The translations under genes and the position numbers were made by a program. From Limnoperna fortunei (Eukaryota > Mollusca > Bivalvia > Mytilida > Modiolidae), in the NCBI GenBank assembly GCA_944474755.1, contig OX104118.1:68763575-68827574 (forward strand): a DNA stretch of 64,000 bases, read 5' to 3'. Below the pieces are notes generated by a model, which did not search any database, was not told the origin of the DNA, and saw only the letters and a list, made by a program, of their open reading frames with translations. Shown piece by piece: positions 1 to 13,290 of this stretch (position 1 is the first letter of the stretch; every line of letters begins with the position of its first letter).

Positions 1-41
1 GGACACCATGTAAACAGAAACTACCAGTAAAGAGTATTCCA

Positions 42-82
42 GGACACCATGTAAACAGAAACTACCACTAAAGAGTATTCCA
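42..82 (+). repeat. Consensus monomer (reference copy)
   Basis: This copy matches the array consensus and is used here for numbering: 1-10 GGACACCATG, 10-16 GTAAACA, 17-20 GAAA, 21-31 CTACCACTAAA, 32-41 GAGTATTCCA. On the + strand it carries TAA at 11-13 and 28-30. Because 41 is not divisible by 3, each reading frame meets both stops within three monomers. On the - strand two TAG triplets lie in one frame. Unmutated array therefore cannot hold a + strand frame longer than about 123 bp, and each - strand frame is also closed once per 123 bp. Confidence 0.95.
51..57 (+). promoter_or_regulatory. Forkhead-type GTAAACA core in the monomer (exemplar)
   Basis: Monomer positions 10-16 spell GTAAACA (TGTTTAC on the other strand). 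This is a perfect match to the known FOX/forkhead core RYAAAYA. It is intact in most of the roughly 1,560 monomers. Exceptions include the GTTAACA (near 378 and 1978), GTACACA (near 174 and 26139), GTAAAGA and GTGTAAAAAG variants. The match is seen in the sequence; binding in the cell is inference. A 7-bp motif will occur by chance in some 41-bp satellites and is then multiplied by amplification, so function is not shown. Confidence 0.3.
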
Positions 83-369
83 GGACACCATGTTAACAGA
101 AACTACCACTAAAGAGTATTCCAGGACATCATGTAAACAGAAACTACCACTAAAGAGTATTCCAGGACATCATGTACACAGAAACTACCGCTAAAGAGTA
201 TTCCAGGACACCATGTAAACAGAATCTACCAGTAAAGAGTATTCCAGGACATCATGTAAACAGAAACTACCACTAAAGAGTATTCCAGGACACCATGTAA
301 ACAGAAACTACCACTAAAGAGTATTCCAGGACACCATGTAAACAGAAACTACCACTAAAGAGTATTCCA

Positions 370-1968
370 GGACACCATGTTAACAGAAACTGCCACTAAA
401 GAGTATTCCAAGACACCATGTAAACAGAAACTACCACTAAAGAGTATTCCAAGACACCATGTAAACAGAAACTACCACTAAAGAGTATTCCAGGACACCA
501 TGTAAACAGAAACTACCAGTAAAGAGTATGCCAGGACACCATGTAAACAGAAACTACCACTAAAGAGTATTCCAGGACATCATGTAAACAGAAACTACCA
601 CTAAAGAGTATTCCAGGACACCATGTAAACAGAAACTACCAGTAAAGAGTATTCCAGGACATCATGTAAACAGAAACTACCACTAAAGAGTATTCCAGGA
701 CACCATGTAAACAGAAACTACCACTAAAGAGTTTTCCAGGACATCATGTAAACAGAAACTACCAGTAAAGAGTATTCCAGGACACCATGTAAACAGAAAC
801 TACCACTAAAGAGTATTCCAGGACACCATGTAAACAGAAACTACCACTAAAAAGTATTCCTAGACACCATGTAAACAGAAACTACCACTAAAGAGTATTC
901 CAGGACACCATGTAAACAGAAACTACCACTAAAGAGTATTCCAGGACACCATGTAAACAGAAACTGCCACTAAAAAGTATTCCAAGACACCATGTAAACA
1001 GAAACTACCAGTAAAGAGTATTCCAGGACACCATGTAAACAGAAACTACCACTAAAGAGTATTCCAGGACACCATGTAAACAGAAACTACCACTAAAGAG
1101 TATTCCAGGACACCATGTAAACAGAAACTACCACTAAAGAGTATTCCAGGACACCATGTAAACAGAAACTACCACTAAAGAGTATTCCTTGACACCATGT
1201 AAACAGAAACTACCACTAAAGAGTATTCCAGGACACCATGTAAACAGAATCTACCACTAAAGAGTATTCCAGGACACCATGTAAACAGAAACTACCACTA
1301 AAGAGTATTCCAGGACACCATGTAAACAGAAACTACCACTAAAGGGTATTCCAGGACACCATGTAAACAGAATCAACCACTAAAGAGTATTCCAGGACAC
1401 CATGTAAACAGAAACTACCACTAAAGAGTATTCCAGGACACCATGTAAACAGAAACTACCACTAAAGAGTATTACAGGACACCATGTAAACAGAAACTAC
1501 CAGTAAAGAGTATTCCAGGACACCATGTAAACAGAAACTACCACTAAAGAGTATTCCAGGACACCGTGTGAAAAGAAACGACCACTAAAGAGTATTCCAG
1601 GATACCATGTAAACAGAAACTACCACTAAAGAGTATTCCAGGACACCATGTAAACTGAAACTACCACTAAAGAGTATTCCAGGACACCATGTAAACAGAA
1701 ACTACCACTAAAGAGTATTCCAGGACACCATGTAAACAGAAACTACCACTAAAGAGTATTCAAGGACACCATTTAAACAGAAACTACCACTAAAGGGTAT
1801 TCCAGGACATCGTGTAAACAGAAACTACCACTAAAGAGTATTCCAGGACACCATGTAAACAGAAACTACCAGTAAAGAGTATTCCAGCACACTATGTAAA
1901 CAGAAACTACCAGTAAAGAGTATTCCAGGACACCATGTAAACAGAAACTACCACTAAAGAGTATTCCA
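370..1968. repeat. 39-mer HOR (1,599 bp), copy 1
   Basis: Rare variants recur exactly 1,599 bp (39 x 41) later: the TGCC variant 391/1990, TATGCC 530/2129, ACCGTG 1566/3165 and the CAGCAC variant 1888/3487. Agreement at this offset begins between 315 and 370 and ends near 1970. The first half also matches 26.34-27.8 kb (offset 25,965, then 25,842 after a three-monomer difference), so this module predates the local duplication. No coding potential. Confidence 0.85.
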
Positions 1969-3567
1969 GGACACCATGTTAACAGAAACTGCCACTAAAG
2001 AGTATTCCAAGACACCATGTAAACAGAAACTACCACTAAAGAGTATTCCAAGACACCATGTAAACAGAAACTACCACTAAAGAGTATTCCAGGACACCAT
2101 GTAAACAGAAACTACCAGTAAAGAGTATGCCAGGACACCATGTAAACAGAAACTACCACTAAAGAGTATTCCAGGACATCATGTAAACAGAAACTACCAC
2201 TAAAGAGTATTCCAGGACACCATGTAAACAGAAACTACCAGTAAAGAGTATTCCAGGACATCATGTAAACAGAAACTACCACTAAAGAGTATTCCAGGAC
2301 ACCATGTAAACAGAAACTACCACTAAAGAGTTTTCCAGGACATCATGTAAACAGAAACTACCAGTAAAGAGTATTCCAGGACACCATGTAAACAGAAACT
2401 ACCACTAAAGAGTATTCCAGGACACCATGTAAACAGAAACTACCACTAAAAAGTATTCCTAGACACCATGTAAACAGAAACTACCACTAAAGAGTATTCC
2501 AGGACACCATGTAAACAGAAACTACCACTAAAGAGTATTCCAGGACACCATGTAAACAGAAACTGCCACTAAAAAGTATTCCAAGACACCATGTAAACAG
2601 AAACTACCACTAAAGAGTATTCCAGGACACCATGTAAACAGAAACTACCACTAAAGAGTATTCCAGGACACCATGTAAACAGAAACTACCACTAAAGAGT
2701 ATTCCAGGACACCATGTAAACAGAAACTACCACTAAAGAGTATTCCAGGACACCATGTAAACAGAAACTACCACTAAAGAGTATTCCATGACACCATGTA
2801 AACAGAAACTACCACTAAAGAGTATTCCAGGACACCATGTAAACAGAATCTACCACTAAAGAGTATTCCAGGACACCATGTAAACAGAAACTACCACTAA
2901 AGAGTATTCCAGGACACCATGTAAACAGAAACTACCACTAAAGGGTATTCCAGGACACCATGTAAACAGAATCAACCACTAAAGAGTATTCCAGGACACA
3001 ATGTAAACAGAAACTACCACTAAAGAGTATTCCAGGACACCATGTAAACAGAAACTACCACTAAAGAGTATTACAGGACACCATGTAAACAGAAACTACC
3101 AGTAAAGAGTATTCCAGGACACCATGTAAACAGAAACTACCACTAAAGAGTATTCCAGGACACCGTGTAAAAAGAAACGACCACTAAAGAGTATTCCAGG
3201 ATACCATGTAAACAGAAACTACCACTAAAGAGTATTCCAGGACACCATGTAAACTGAAACTACCACTAAAGAGTATTCCAGGACACCATGTAAACAGAAA
3301 CTACCACTAAAGAGTATTCCAGGACACCATGTAAACAGAAACTACCACTAAAGAGTATTCAAGGACACCATGTAAACAGAAACTACCACTAAAGGGTATT
3401 CCAGGACATCGTGTAAACAGAAACTACCACTAAAGAGTATTCCAGGACACCATGTAAACAGAAACTACCAGTAAAGAGTATTCCAGCACACTATGTAAAC
3501 AGAAACTACCAGTAAAGAGTATTCCAGGACACCATGTAAACAGAAACTACCACTAAAGAGTATTCCA
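1969..3567. repeat. 39-mer HOR (1,599 bp), copy 2
   Basis: Second tandem copy of the preceding unit, in exact 41-bp phase. Differences are scattered single substitutions: the monomer after the TGCC variant near 2,570 reads CCACT where copy 1 reads CCAGT, and at 3,166-3,170 it reads TGTAA where copy 1 at 1,567-1,571 reads TGTGA. Agreement stops at about 3,579, where copy 1 has GTTAAC and this copy has the normal GTAAAC. Confidence 0.85.
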
Positions 3568-3975
3568 GGACACCATGTAAACAGAAACGACCACTAAAGA
3601 GTATTCCAGGACATCATGTAAACAGAAACTACCACTAAAGAGTATTCCAGGACACCATGTAAACAGAAACTACCAGTAAAGAGTATTCCAGGACACCATG
3701 TAAACAGAAACTACCACTAAAGAGTATTCCAAGACACCACGTAAACAGAAACTACCACTAAAGAGTATTCCAGGACACCATGTAAACAGAAACTACCACT
3801 AAAGAGTATTCCAGGACACCATGTAAACAGAAACTACCACTAAAGAGTATTCCAGGACACCATGTAAACAGAAACTACCACTAAAGAGTATTTCAGGACA
3901 TCATGTATACAGAAACTACCACAAAAGAGTATTCCAGGACACCATGTAAACAGAAACTACCACTAAAGAGTATTT
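3568..3975. repeat. Linker stretch of 41-bp monomers
   Basis: About ten monomers between the 39-mer pair and the large duplication. It contains the CACGTAAAC variant (about 3,739) and GTATAC followed by CACAAAAG (about 3,905-3,925). The same markers recur at about 5,216 and 6,774, so it is a degenerate piece of the 38-mer module. Nothing but satellite is seen. Confidence 0.6.
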
Positions 3976-4428
3976 CAGGACACCATGTAAACAGAAACTA
4001 CCACTAAAGAGTATTCCAGGACACCATGTAAACAGAAACTACCACTAAAGAGTATTCCAGGACACCATGTAAACAGAAACTACCACTAAAGAGTATTCCA
4101 GGACACCATGTAAACAGAAACTACCACTAAAGAGTATTCCAGGACACCATGTAAACAGAAACTACCACTAAAGAGTATTCCAGGACACCATGTAAACAGA
4201 ATCTACCACTAAAGAGTATTCCAGGACACCATGTAAACAGAAACTACCACTAAAGTGTATTCCAGGACACCATGTAAACAGAAACTACCACTAAAGGGTA
4301 TTCCAGGACACCATGTAAACAGAATCAACCACTAAAGAGTATTCCAGGACACCGTGTAAAAAGAAACTACCACTAAAGAGTATTCCAGGACACCATGTAA
4401 ACAGAAACTACCACTAAAGAGTATTCCA

Positions 4429-5986
4429 GGACACCATGTAAACAGAAACTACCAGTAAAGAGTATTCCAGGACACCATGTAAACAGAAACTACCACTAAA
4501 GAGTATTCCAGGACACCGTGTAAAAAGAAACGACCACTAAAGAGTATTCCAGGACACCATGTAAACAGAAACTACCACTAAAGAGTATTCCAGGACACCA
4601 TGTAAACAGAAACTACCACTAAAGAGTATTCCAGGACACCATGTAAACAGAAACTACCACTAAAGAGTATTCCAGGACACCATGTAAACAGAAACTACCA
4701 CTAAAGAGTATTCAAGGACACCATGTAAACAGAAACTACCACTAAAGTGTATTCCAGGACACCATGTAAACAGAAACTACCACTAAAGAGTATTCCAGGA
4801 CACCATGTAAACAGAAACTACCAGTAAAGAGTATTCCAGGACACTATGTAAACAGAAACTACCAGTAAAGAGTATTCCAGGACACCATGTAAACAGAAAC
4901 TACCACTAAAGAGTATTCCAGGACACCATGTAAACAGAAACGACCACTAAAGAGTATTCCAGGACACCATGTAAACAGAAACTACCAGTAAAGAGTATTC
5001 CAGGACACCATGTAAACAGAAACTACCACTAAAGAGTATTCCAGGACACCATGTAAACAGAAACGACCACTAAAGAGTATTCCAGGACATCATGTAAACA
5101 GAAACTACCACTAAAGAGTATTCCAGGACACCATGTAAACAGAAACTACCAGTAAAGAGTATTCCAGGACACCATGTAAACAGAAACTACCACTAAAGAG
5201 TATTCCAAGACACCACGTAAACAGAAACTACCACTAAAGAGTATTCCAGGACACCATGTAAACAGAAACTACCACTAAAGAGTATTCCAGGACACCATGT
5301 AAACAGAAACTACCACTAAAGAGTATTCCAGGACACCATGTAAACAGAAACTACCACTAAAGAGTATTTCAGGACATCATGTATACAGAAACTACCACTA
5401 AAGAGTATTCCAGGACACCATGTAAACAGAAACTACCACTAAAGAGTATTCCAGGACACCATGTAAACAGAAACTACCACTAAAGAGTATTCCAGGACAC
5501 CATGTAAACAGAAACTACCACTAAAGAGTATTCCAGGACACCATGTAAACAGAAACTACCACTAAAGAGTATTCCAGGACACCATGTAAACAGAAACTAC
5601 CACTAAAGAGTATTCCAGGACACCATGTAAACAGAAACTACCACTAAAGAGTATTCCAGGACACCATGTAAACAGAAACGACCACTAAAGAGTATTCCAG
5701 GACACCATGTAAACAGAAACTACTACTAAAGAGTATTCCAGGACACCATGTAAACAGAAACTACCACTAAAGAGTATTCCAGGACACCATGTAAACAGAA
5801 ACTACCACTAAAGGGTATTCCAGGACATCGTGTAAACAGAAACTACCAATAAAGAGTATGCCAGGACACCATGTTAACAGAAACTACCACTAAAGAGTAT
5901 TCCAGGAAACCATGTAAACAGAAACTACCACTAAAGAGTATTCCAGGACACCATGTAAACAGAAACTACCACTAAAAAGTATTCCT
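4429..5986. repeat. Nested 38-mer (1,558 bp), copy 1
   Basis: Markers recur 1,558 bp (38 x 41) downstream: ACCGTGTAAAAAG 4518/6076 and the CCAATAAAGAGTATGCC monomer 5860/7418. Agreement begins after about 4,432 and extends to about 5,990, where the unit starts again. The copies differ at several sites (for example AAAGTGTATT near 4,746 against AAAGGGTATT near 6,304). Confidence 0.8.
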
Positions 5987-7544
5987 AGACACCATGTAAA
6001 CAGAAACTACCAGTAAAGAGTATTCCAGGACACCATGTAAACAGAAACTACCACTAAAGAGTATTCCAGGACACCGTGTAAAAAGAAACGACCACTAAAG
6101 AGTATTCCAGGATACCATGTAAACAGAAACTACCACTAAAGAGTATTCCAGGACACCATGTAAACAGAAACTACCACTAAAGAGTATTCCAGGACACCAT
6201 GTAAACAGAAACTACCACTAAAGAGTATTCCAGGACACCATGTAAACAGAAACTACCACTAAAGAGTATTCAAGGACACCATGTAAACAGAAACTACCAC
6301 TAAAGGGTATTCCAGGACATCGTGTAAACAGAAACTACCACTAAAGAGTATTCCAGGACACCATGTAAACAGAAACTACCAGTAAAGAGTATTCCAGGAC
6401 ACTATGTAAACAGAAACTACCAGTAAAGAGTATTCCAGGACACCATGTAAACAGAAACTACCACTAAAGAGTATTCCAGGACACCATGTAAACAGAAACG
6501 ACCACTAAAGAGTATTCCAGGACACCATGTAAACAGAAACTACCAGTAAAGAGTATTCCAGAACACCATGTAAACAGAAACTACCACTAAAGAGTATTCC
6601 AGGACACCATGTAAACAGAAACGACCACTAAAGAGTATTCCAGGACATCATGTAAACAGAAACTACCACTAAAGAGTATTCCAGGACACCATGTAAACAG
6701 AAACTACCAGTAAAGAGTATTCCAGGACACCATGTAAACAGAAACTACCACTAAAGAGTATTCCAAGACACCACGTAAACAGAAACTACCACTAAAGAGT
6801 ATTCCAGGACACCATGTAAACAGAAACTACCACTAAAGAGTATTCCAGGACACCATGTAAACAGAAACTACCACTAAAGAGTATTCCAGGACACCATGTA
6901 AACAGAAACTACCACTAAAGAGTATTTCAGGACATCATGTATACAGAAACTACCACTAAAGAGTATTCCAGGACACCATGTAAACAGAAACTACCACTAA
7001 AGAGTATTCCAGGACACCATGTAAACAGAAACTACCACTAAAGAGTATTCCAGGACACCATGTAAACAGAAACTACCACTAAAGAGTATTCCAGGACACC
7101 ATGTAAACAGAAACTACCACTAAAGAGTATTCCAGGACACCATGTAAACAGAAACTACCACTAAAGAGTATTCCAGGACACCATGTAAACAGAAACTACC
7201 ACTAAAGAGTATTCCAGGACACCATGTAAACAGAAACGACCACTAAAGAGTATTCCAGGACACCATGTAAACAGAAACTACTACTAAAGAGTATTCCAGG
7301 ACACCATGTAAACAGAAACTACCACTAAAGAGTATTCCAGGACACCATGTAAACAGAAACTACCACTAAAGGGTATTCCAGGACATCGTGTAAACAGAAA
7401 CTACCAATAAAGAGTATGCCAGGACACCATGTTAACAGAAACTACCACTAAAGAGTATTCCAGGAAACCATGTAAACAGAAACTACCACTAAAGAGTATT
7501 CCAGGACACCATGTAAACAGAAACTACCACTAAAAAGTATTCCT
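5987..7544. repeat. Nested 38-mer (1,558 bp), copy 2
   Basis: Second tandem copy of the 38-mer; only this one has a partner in giant copy 2 (about 14,194-15,751). Its left edge, about 5,988, is also where the 8,207-bp agreement starts. Either one 38-mer was duplicated after the giant duplication or one was lost from copy 2. The same module starts the 41,404-bp-distant copy at 47,480. Confidence 0.8.
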
Positions 7545-10500
7545 AGACACCATGTAAACAGAAACTACCACTAAAGAGTATTCCAGTACACCATGTAAAC
7601 AGAAACTACCACTAAAGAGTATTCCAGGACACCATGTAAACAGAAACTGCCACTAAAAAGTATTCCAAGACACCATGTAAACAGAAACTACCAGTAAAGA
7701 GTATTCCAGGACACCATGTAAACAGAAACTACCACTAAAGAGTATTCCAGGACACCATGTAAACAGAAACTACCACTAAAGAGTATTCCATGACACCATG
7801 TAAACAGAAACTACCACTAAAGAGTATTCCAGGACACCATGTAAACAGAAACTGCCACTAAAGAGTATTCCAGGACACCATGTAAACAGAAACTACCACT
7901 AAAGGGTATTCCAGGACACCATGTAAACAGAAACTACCACTAAAGAGTATTCCAGGACACCATGTAAACAGAAACTACCACTAAAGAGTATTCCAGGACA
8001 CCATGTAAACAGAAACTACCACTAAAGAGTATTCCAGGACACCATGTAAACAGAAACGACCACTAAAGAGTATTCCAGGATACCATGTAAACAGAAACTA
8101 CCACTAAAGAGTATTCCAAGACACCATGTAAACAGAAACTACCACTAAAGAGTATTCCAGGACACCATGTAAACAGAAACTACCACTAAAGAGTATTCCA
8201 GGACACCATGTAAACAGAAACTACCACTAAAGAGTATTCCAGGACACCATGTAAACAGAAACTACCACTAAAGAGTATTCCAGGACTTCATGCAAACAGA
8301 AACTACCACTAAAGAGTATTCCAGGACACCATGTAAACAGAAACTACCAGTAAAGAGTATTCCAGGACACCATGTAAACAGAAACTACCACTAAAGGGTA
8401 TTCCAGGACACCGTGTAAACAGAAACTACCACTAAAGAGTATTCCAGGACACCATGTAAACAGAAACTACCACTAAAGAGTATTCCAGGACACCATGTAA
8501 ACAGAAACTACCACTAAAGAGTATTCCAGGACAGCATGTAAACAGAAACTACCACTAAAAAGTATTCCTAGACACCATGTAAACAGAAACTACCACTAAA
8601 GAGTATTCAAGGACACCATGTAAACAGAAAATACCACTAAAGAGTATTCCAGGACACCATGTAAACAGAAACTGCCACTAAAAAGTATTCCAAGACACCA
8701 TGTAAACAGAAACTACCAGTAAAGAGTATTCCAGGACACCATGTAAACAGAAACTACCACTAAAGAGTATTCCAGGACACCATGTAAACAGAAACTACCA
8801 CTAAAGAGTATTCCATGACACCATGTAAACAGAAACTACCACTAAAGAGTATTCCAGGACACCATGTAAACAGAATCTACCACTAAAGAGTATTCCAGGA
8901 CACCATGTAAACAGAAACTACCACTAAAGGGTATTCCAGGACACCATGTAAACAGAAACTACCACTAAAGGGTATTCCAGGACACCATGTAAACAGAATC
9001 AACCACTAAAGAGTATTCCAGGACACAATGTAAACAGAAACTACCACTAAAGAGTATTCCAGGACACCATGTAAACAGAAACTACCACTAAAGAGTATTC
9101 CAGGACACCATGTAAACAGAAACTACCAGTAAAGAGTATTCCAGGACACCATGTAAACAGAAACTACCACTAAAGAGTATTCCAGGACACGGTGTAAAAA
9201 GAAACGACCACTAAAGAGTATTCCAGGATACCATGTAAACAGAAACTACCACTAAAGAGTATTCCAGGACACCATGTAAACAGAAACTACCACTAAAGAG
9301 TATTCCAGGACACCATGTAAACAGAAACTACCACTAAAGAGTATTCCAGGACACCATGTAAACAGAAACTACCACTAAAGAGTATTCCAGGACACCATGT
9401 AAACAGAAACTACCACTAAAGGGTATTCCAGGACATCGTGTAAACAGAAACTACCACTAAAGAGTATTCCAGGACACCATGTAAACAGAAACTACCACTA
9501 AAGAGTATTCCAGGACACCATGTAAACAGAAACTACCACTAAAGAGTATTCCAGGACACCATGTAAACAGAAACGACCACTAAAGAGTATTCCATGACAC
9601 CATGTAAACAGAAACTACCAGTAAAGAGTATTCCAGGACACCATGTAAACAGAAACTACCACTAAAGAGTATTCCAGGACACCATGTAAAAAGAAACTAC
9701 CACTAAAGAGTATTCCAGGACACCATTTAAACAGAAACTACTACTAAAGGGTATTCCAGGACATCGTGTAAACAGAAACTACCACTAAAGAGTATTCCAG
9801 GACACCATGTAAACAGAAACTACCACTAAAGAGTATTCCAGGACACCATGTAAACAGAAACTACCACTAAAGAGTATTCCAGGACACCATGTAAACAGAA
9901 ACGACCACTAAAGAGTATTCCATGACACCATGTAAACAGAAACTACCAGTAAAGAGTATTCCAGGACACCATGTAAACAGAAACTACCACTAAAGAGTAT
10001 TCCAGGACACCATGTAAACAGAAACGACCACTAAAGAGTATTCCAGGACACCATGTAAACAGAAACTACCAGTAAAGAGTATTCCAGGACACCATGTAAA
10101 CAGAAACTACCACTAAAGAGTATTCCAGGACACCATGTAAACAGAAACGACCACTAAAGAGTATTCCAGGACATCATGTAAACAGAAACTACCACTAAAG
10201 AGTATTCCAGGACACCATGTAAACAGAAACTACCACTAAAGAGTATTCCAGGACACCATGTAAACAGAAACTACCAGTAAAGAGTATTCCAGGACACCAT
10301 GTAAACAGAAACTACCACTAAAGAGTATTCCAAGACACCACGTAAACAGAAACTACCACTAAAGAGTATTCCAGGACATCATGTAAACAGAAACTACCAC
10401 TAAAGAGTATTACAGGACACCATGTAAACAGAAACTACCACTAAAGAGTATTCCAGGACACCATGTAAACAGAAAAAACCACTAAAGAGTATTTCAGGAC

Positions 10501-12300
10501 ATCATGTAAACAGAAACTACCACTAAAGAGTATTCCAGGACACCATGTAAACAGAAACTACCACTAAAGAGTATTCCAGGACACCATGTAAACAGAAACT
10601 ACCACTAACGAGTATTGCAGGACATCATGTAAACAGAAACTACCACTAAAGAGTATTCCAGGACACCGTGTAAACAGAAATTACCACTAAAGAGTATTCC
10701 AGGACACCGTGTAAACAGAAACTACCAGTAAAGAGTATTCCAGGACACGATGTAAACAGAAACTACCACTAAAGAGTATTCCAGGACACCATGTAAACAG
10801 AAACTACCACTAAAGAGTATTCCAGGACACCGAGAAAACAGAAACTACCACTAAAGAGTATTCCAGGACACCATGTAAACAGAAACTACCACTAAAGAGT
10901 ATTCCAGGACACCATGTAAACAGAAAGTACCACTAAAGAGTATTCCAGGACACCATGTAAACAGAAACTACCACTAAAGAGTATTCCAGGACACCATGTA
11001 AACAGAAACTACCACTAAAGAGTATTCCAGGACACCATGTAAACAGAAACTACCACTAAAGAGTATTCCAGGACACCATGTAAACAGAAACTACCACTAA
11101 AGAGTATTCCAGGACACCATGTAAACAGAAACTACCACTAAAAAGTATTCCAAGACACCATGTAAACAGAAACTACCGCTAAAGAGTATCCCAGGACACC
11201 ATGTAAACAGAAACTACCACTAAAAAGTATTCCAGGACAGCATGTAAACAGAAACTACCACTAAAGAGTATTCCAGGACACCATGTAAACAGAAACTACC
11301 ACTAAAGAGTATTCCAGGACACCATGCAAACAGAAACTACCACTAAAGAGTATTCCAGGACATCATGTAAACAGAAACTACCACTAAAGAGTATTCCAGG
11401 ACACCATGTAAACAGAAACTACCACTAAAGAGTATTCCAGGACACCATGTAAACAGAAACTACCACTAAAGAATATTCCAGGACACCATGTAAACAGAAA
11501 CTACCACTAAAGAGTATTCCAGGACATCATGTAAACAGAAACTACCACTAAAGAGTATTCCAGGACATCATGTAAACAGAAACTACCACTAAAGAGTATT
11601 CCTGGACACCATGTAAACAGAAACTACCGCTAAAGGGTATTCCAGGACATCATGTAAACAGAAACTACCACTAAAGAGTATTCCAGGACACCATGTAAAC
11701 AGAAACTACCACCAAAGAGTATTCCAGGACACCATGCAAACAGAAACTACCACTAAAGAGTATTCCAGGACACCATGTAAAGAGAAACTACCACTAAAGA
11801 GTATTCCAGGACACCATGTAAAGAGAAACGACCACTAAAGAGTATTCCAGGACACCATGTAAAGAGAAACTACCAGTAAAGAGTATTCCAGGACACCATG
11901 TAAACAGAAACTACCACTAAAGAGTATTCCAGGACACCATGTAAACAAAAACTACCACTAAAGAGTATTCCAGGACACCATGTAAACAGAAACTACCACT
12001 AAAGAGTATTCCAGGACACCATGTAAACAGAAACTACCACTAAAGAGTATTCCAGGACACCATGTAAACAGAAACCACCACTAAAGAGTATTCCAGGACA
12101 CCATGTAAACAGAAACTACCACTAAAGAGTATTCCAGGACATCATGTAAACAGAAACTACCACTAAAGAGTATTCCAGGACACCATGTAAACAGAAACTA
12201 CTACTAAAGAGTATTCCAGGACACCATGTAAACAGAAACTACCACTAAAGAGTATTCCAGGACACCATGTAAACAGAAACTACTACTAAAGAGTATTCCA

Positions 12301-13290
12301 GGACACCATGTAAACAACTACCACTAAAGAGTATTCCGGGACACCATGTAAACAGAAACTACCAATAAAGAGTATTCCAGGACACCATGTAAACAGAAAC
12401 TACCACTAAAGAGTATTCCAAGACACCATGTAAACAGAAACTACGACTAAAGAGTATTCCAGGACACCATGTAAACAGAAACTACCACTAAAGAGTATTC
12501 CAGGACACCATGTAAACAGAAACTACCACCTAAGAGTATTCCAGGACACAATGTAAACAGAAACTACCACTTAAGAGTATTCCAGGACACCATGTAAACA
12601 GAAACTACCACTAAAGAGTATTCCAGGACACCATGTAAACAGAAACTACCACTAAAGAGTATTCCAGGACACCATGTAAACAGAAACTACCACTAAAGAG
12701 TATTCCAGGACACCATGTAAACAGAAACTACCACTAAAGAGTATTCCAGGACACCATGTAAACAGAAACTACCACTAAAGAGTATTCCAGGACACCATGT
12801 AAACAGAAACTACCACTAAAGAGTATTCCAGGACACCATGTAAACAGAAACTACCACTAAAGAGTATTCCAGGGCACCATATAAACAGAAACTACCACTA
12901 AAGAGTATTCCAGGACACCATGTAAACAGAAACTACCACTAAAGAGTATTCCAAGACACCATGTAAACAGAAACTACCACTAAAGAGTATTCCAGGACAC
13001 CATGTAAACAGAAACTACCACTAAACACCATGTAAACAGAAACTACCACTAAAGAGTATTCCAAGACACCATGTAAAGAGAATTCCAGGACACCATGTAA
13101 ACAGAAACTACCGCTAAAGAGTATTCCAGGATACCATGTAAACAGAAGCTACCACTAAAGAGTATTCCAGGACACCATGTAAACCGAAACTACCGCTAAA
13201 GAGTATTCCAGGACACCGTGTAAACAGAAACTACCACTAAAGAGTATTCCAGACACCATGCAAACAGAAACTACCACTAAAGAGTATTCC
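12301..13290. repeat. Indel cassette copy 1: four shortened monomers
   Basis: After exactly 300 full-length monomers, four deletions fall within 1 kb. There is a 3-bp loss after 12,316 (ACAACTA for ACAGAAACTA), a 13-bp loss between 13,025 and 13,026, a 17-bp loss between 13,073 and 13,074, and a 1-bp loss at 13,252. The 17-bp loss lies between two direct TAAA copies of the monomer (positions 11 and 28), as expected from slippage or microhomology repair. The whole cassette recurs at 20,508 and partly at 35,519, so each event happened once and was then copied. Confidence 0.92.

Larger units (their letters stand above)
1..369. repeat. Array segment matching 25,966-26,334
   Basis: Nine monomers lie upstream of the 39-mer pair. 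The variant order (GTACACA at about 174, then CCGCTAAAG, then GAATCTACCAG) is the same as at 26,139 onward, with a fixed offset of 25,965 bp. It recurs near 23,764 and 38,176. The segment is therefore the tail of the block seen complete at 24.0-26.3 kb, and the array continues to the left of the window. Nothing else is present. Confidence 0.75.

Noticed and set aside
34..46. STAT-like or TEAD-like site (TTCCAGGAC, TATTCCA)
   Set aside because: Each has one mismatch to the known core (TTCCNGGAA, CATTCC), so unlike GTAAACA there is no perfect match to support.
13023..13087. Recombination junction with foreign DNA at the short monomers
   Set aside because: All bases on both sides are satellite in the same orientation; simple 13-bp and 17-bp internal deletions explain the phase exactly.
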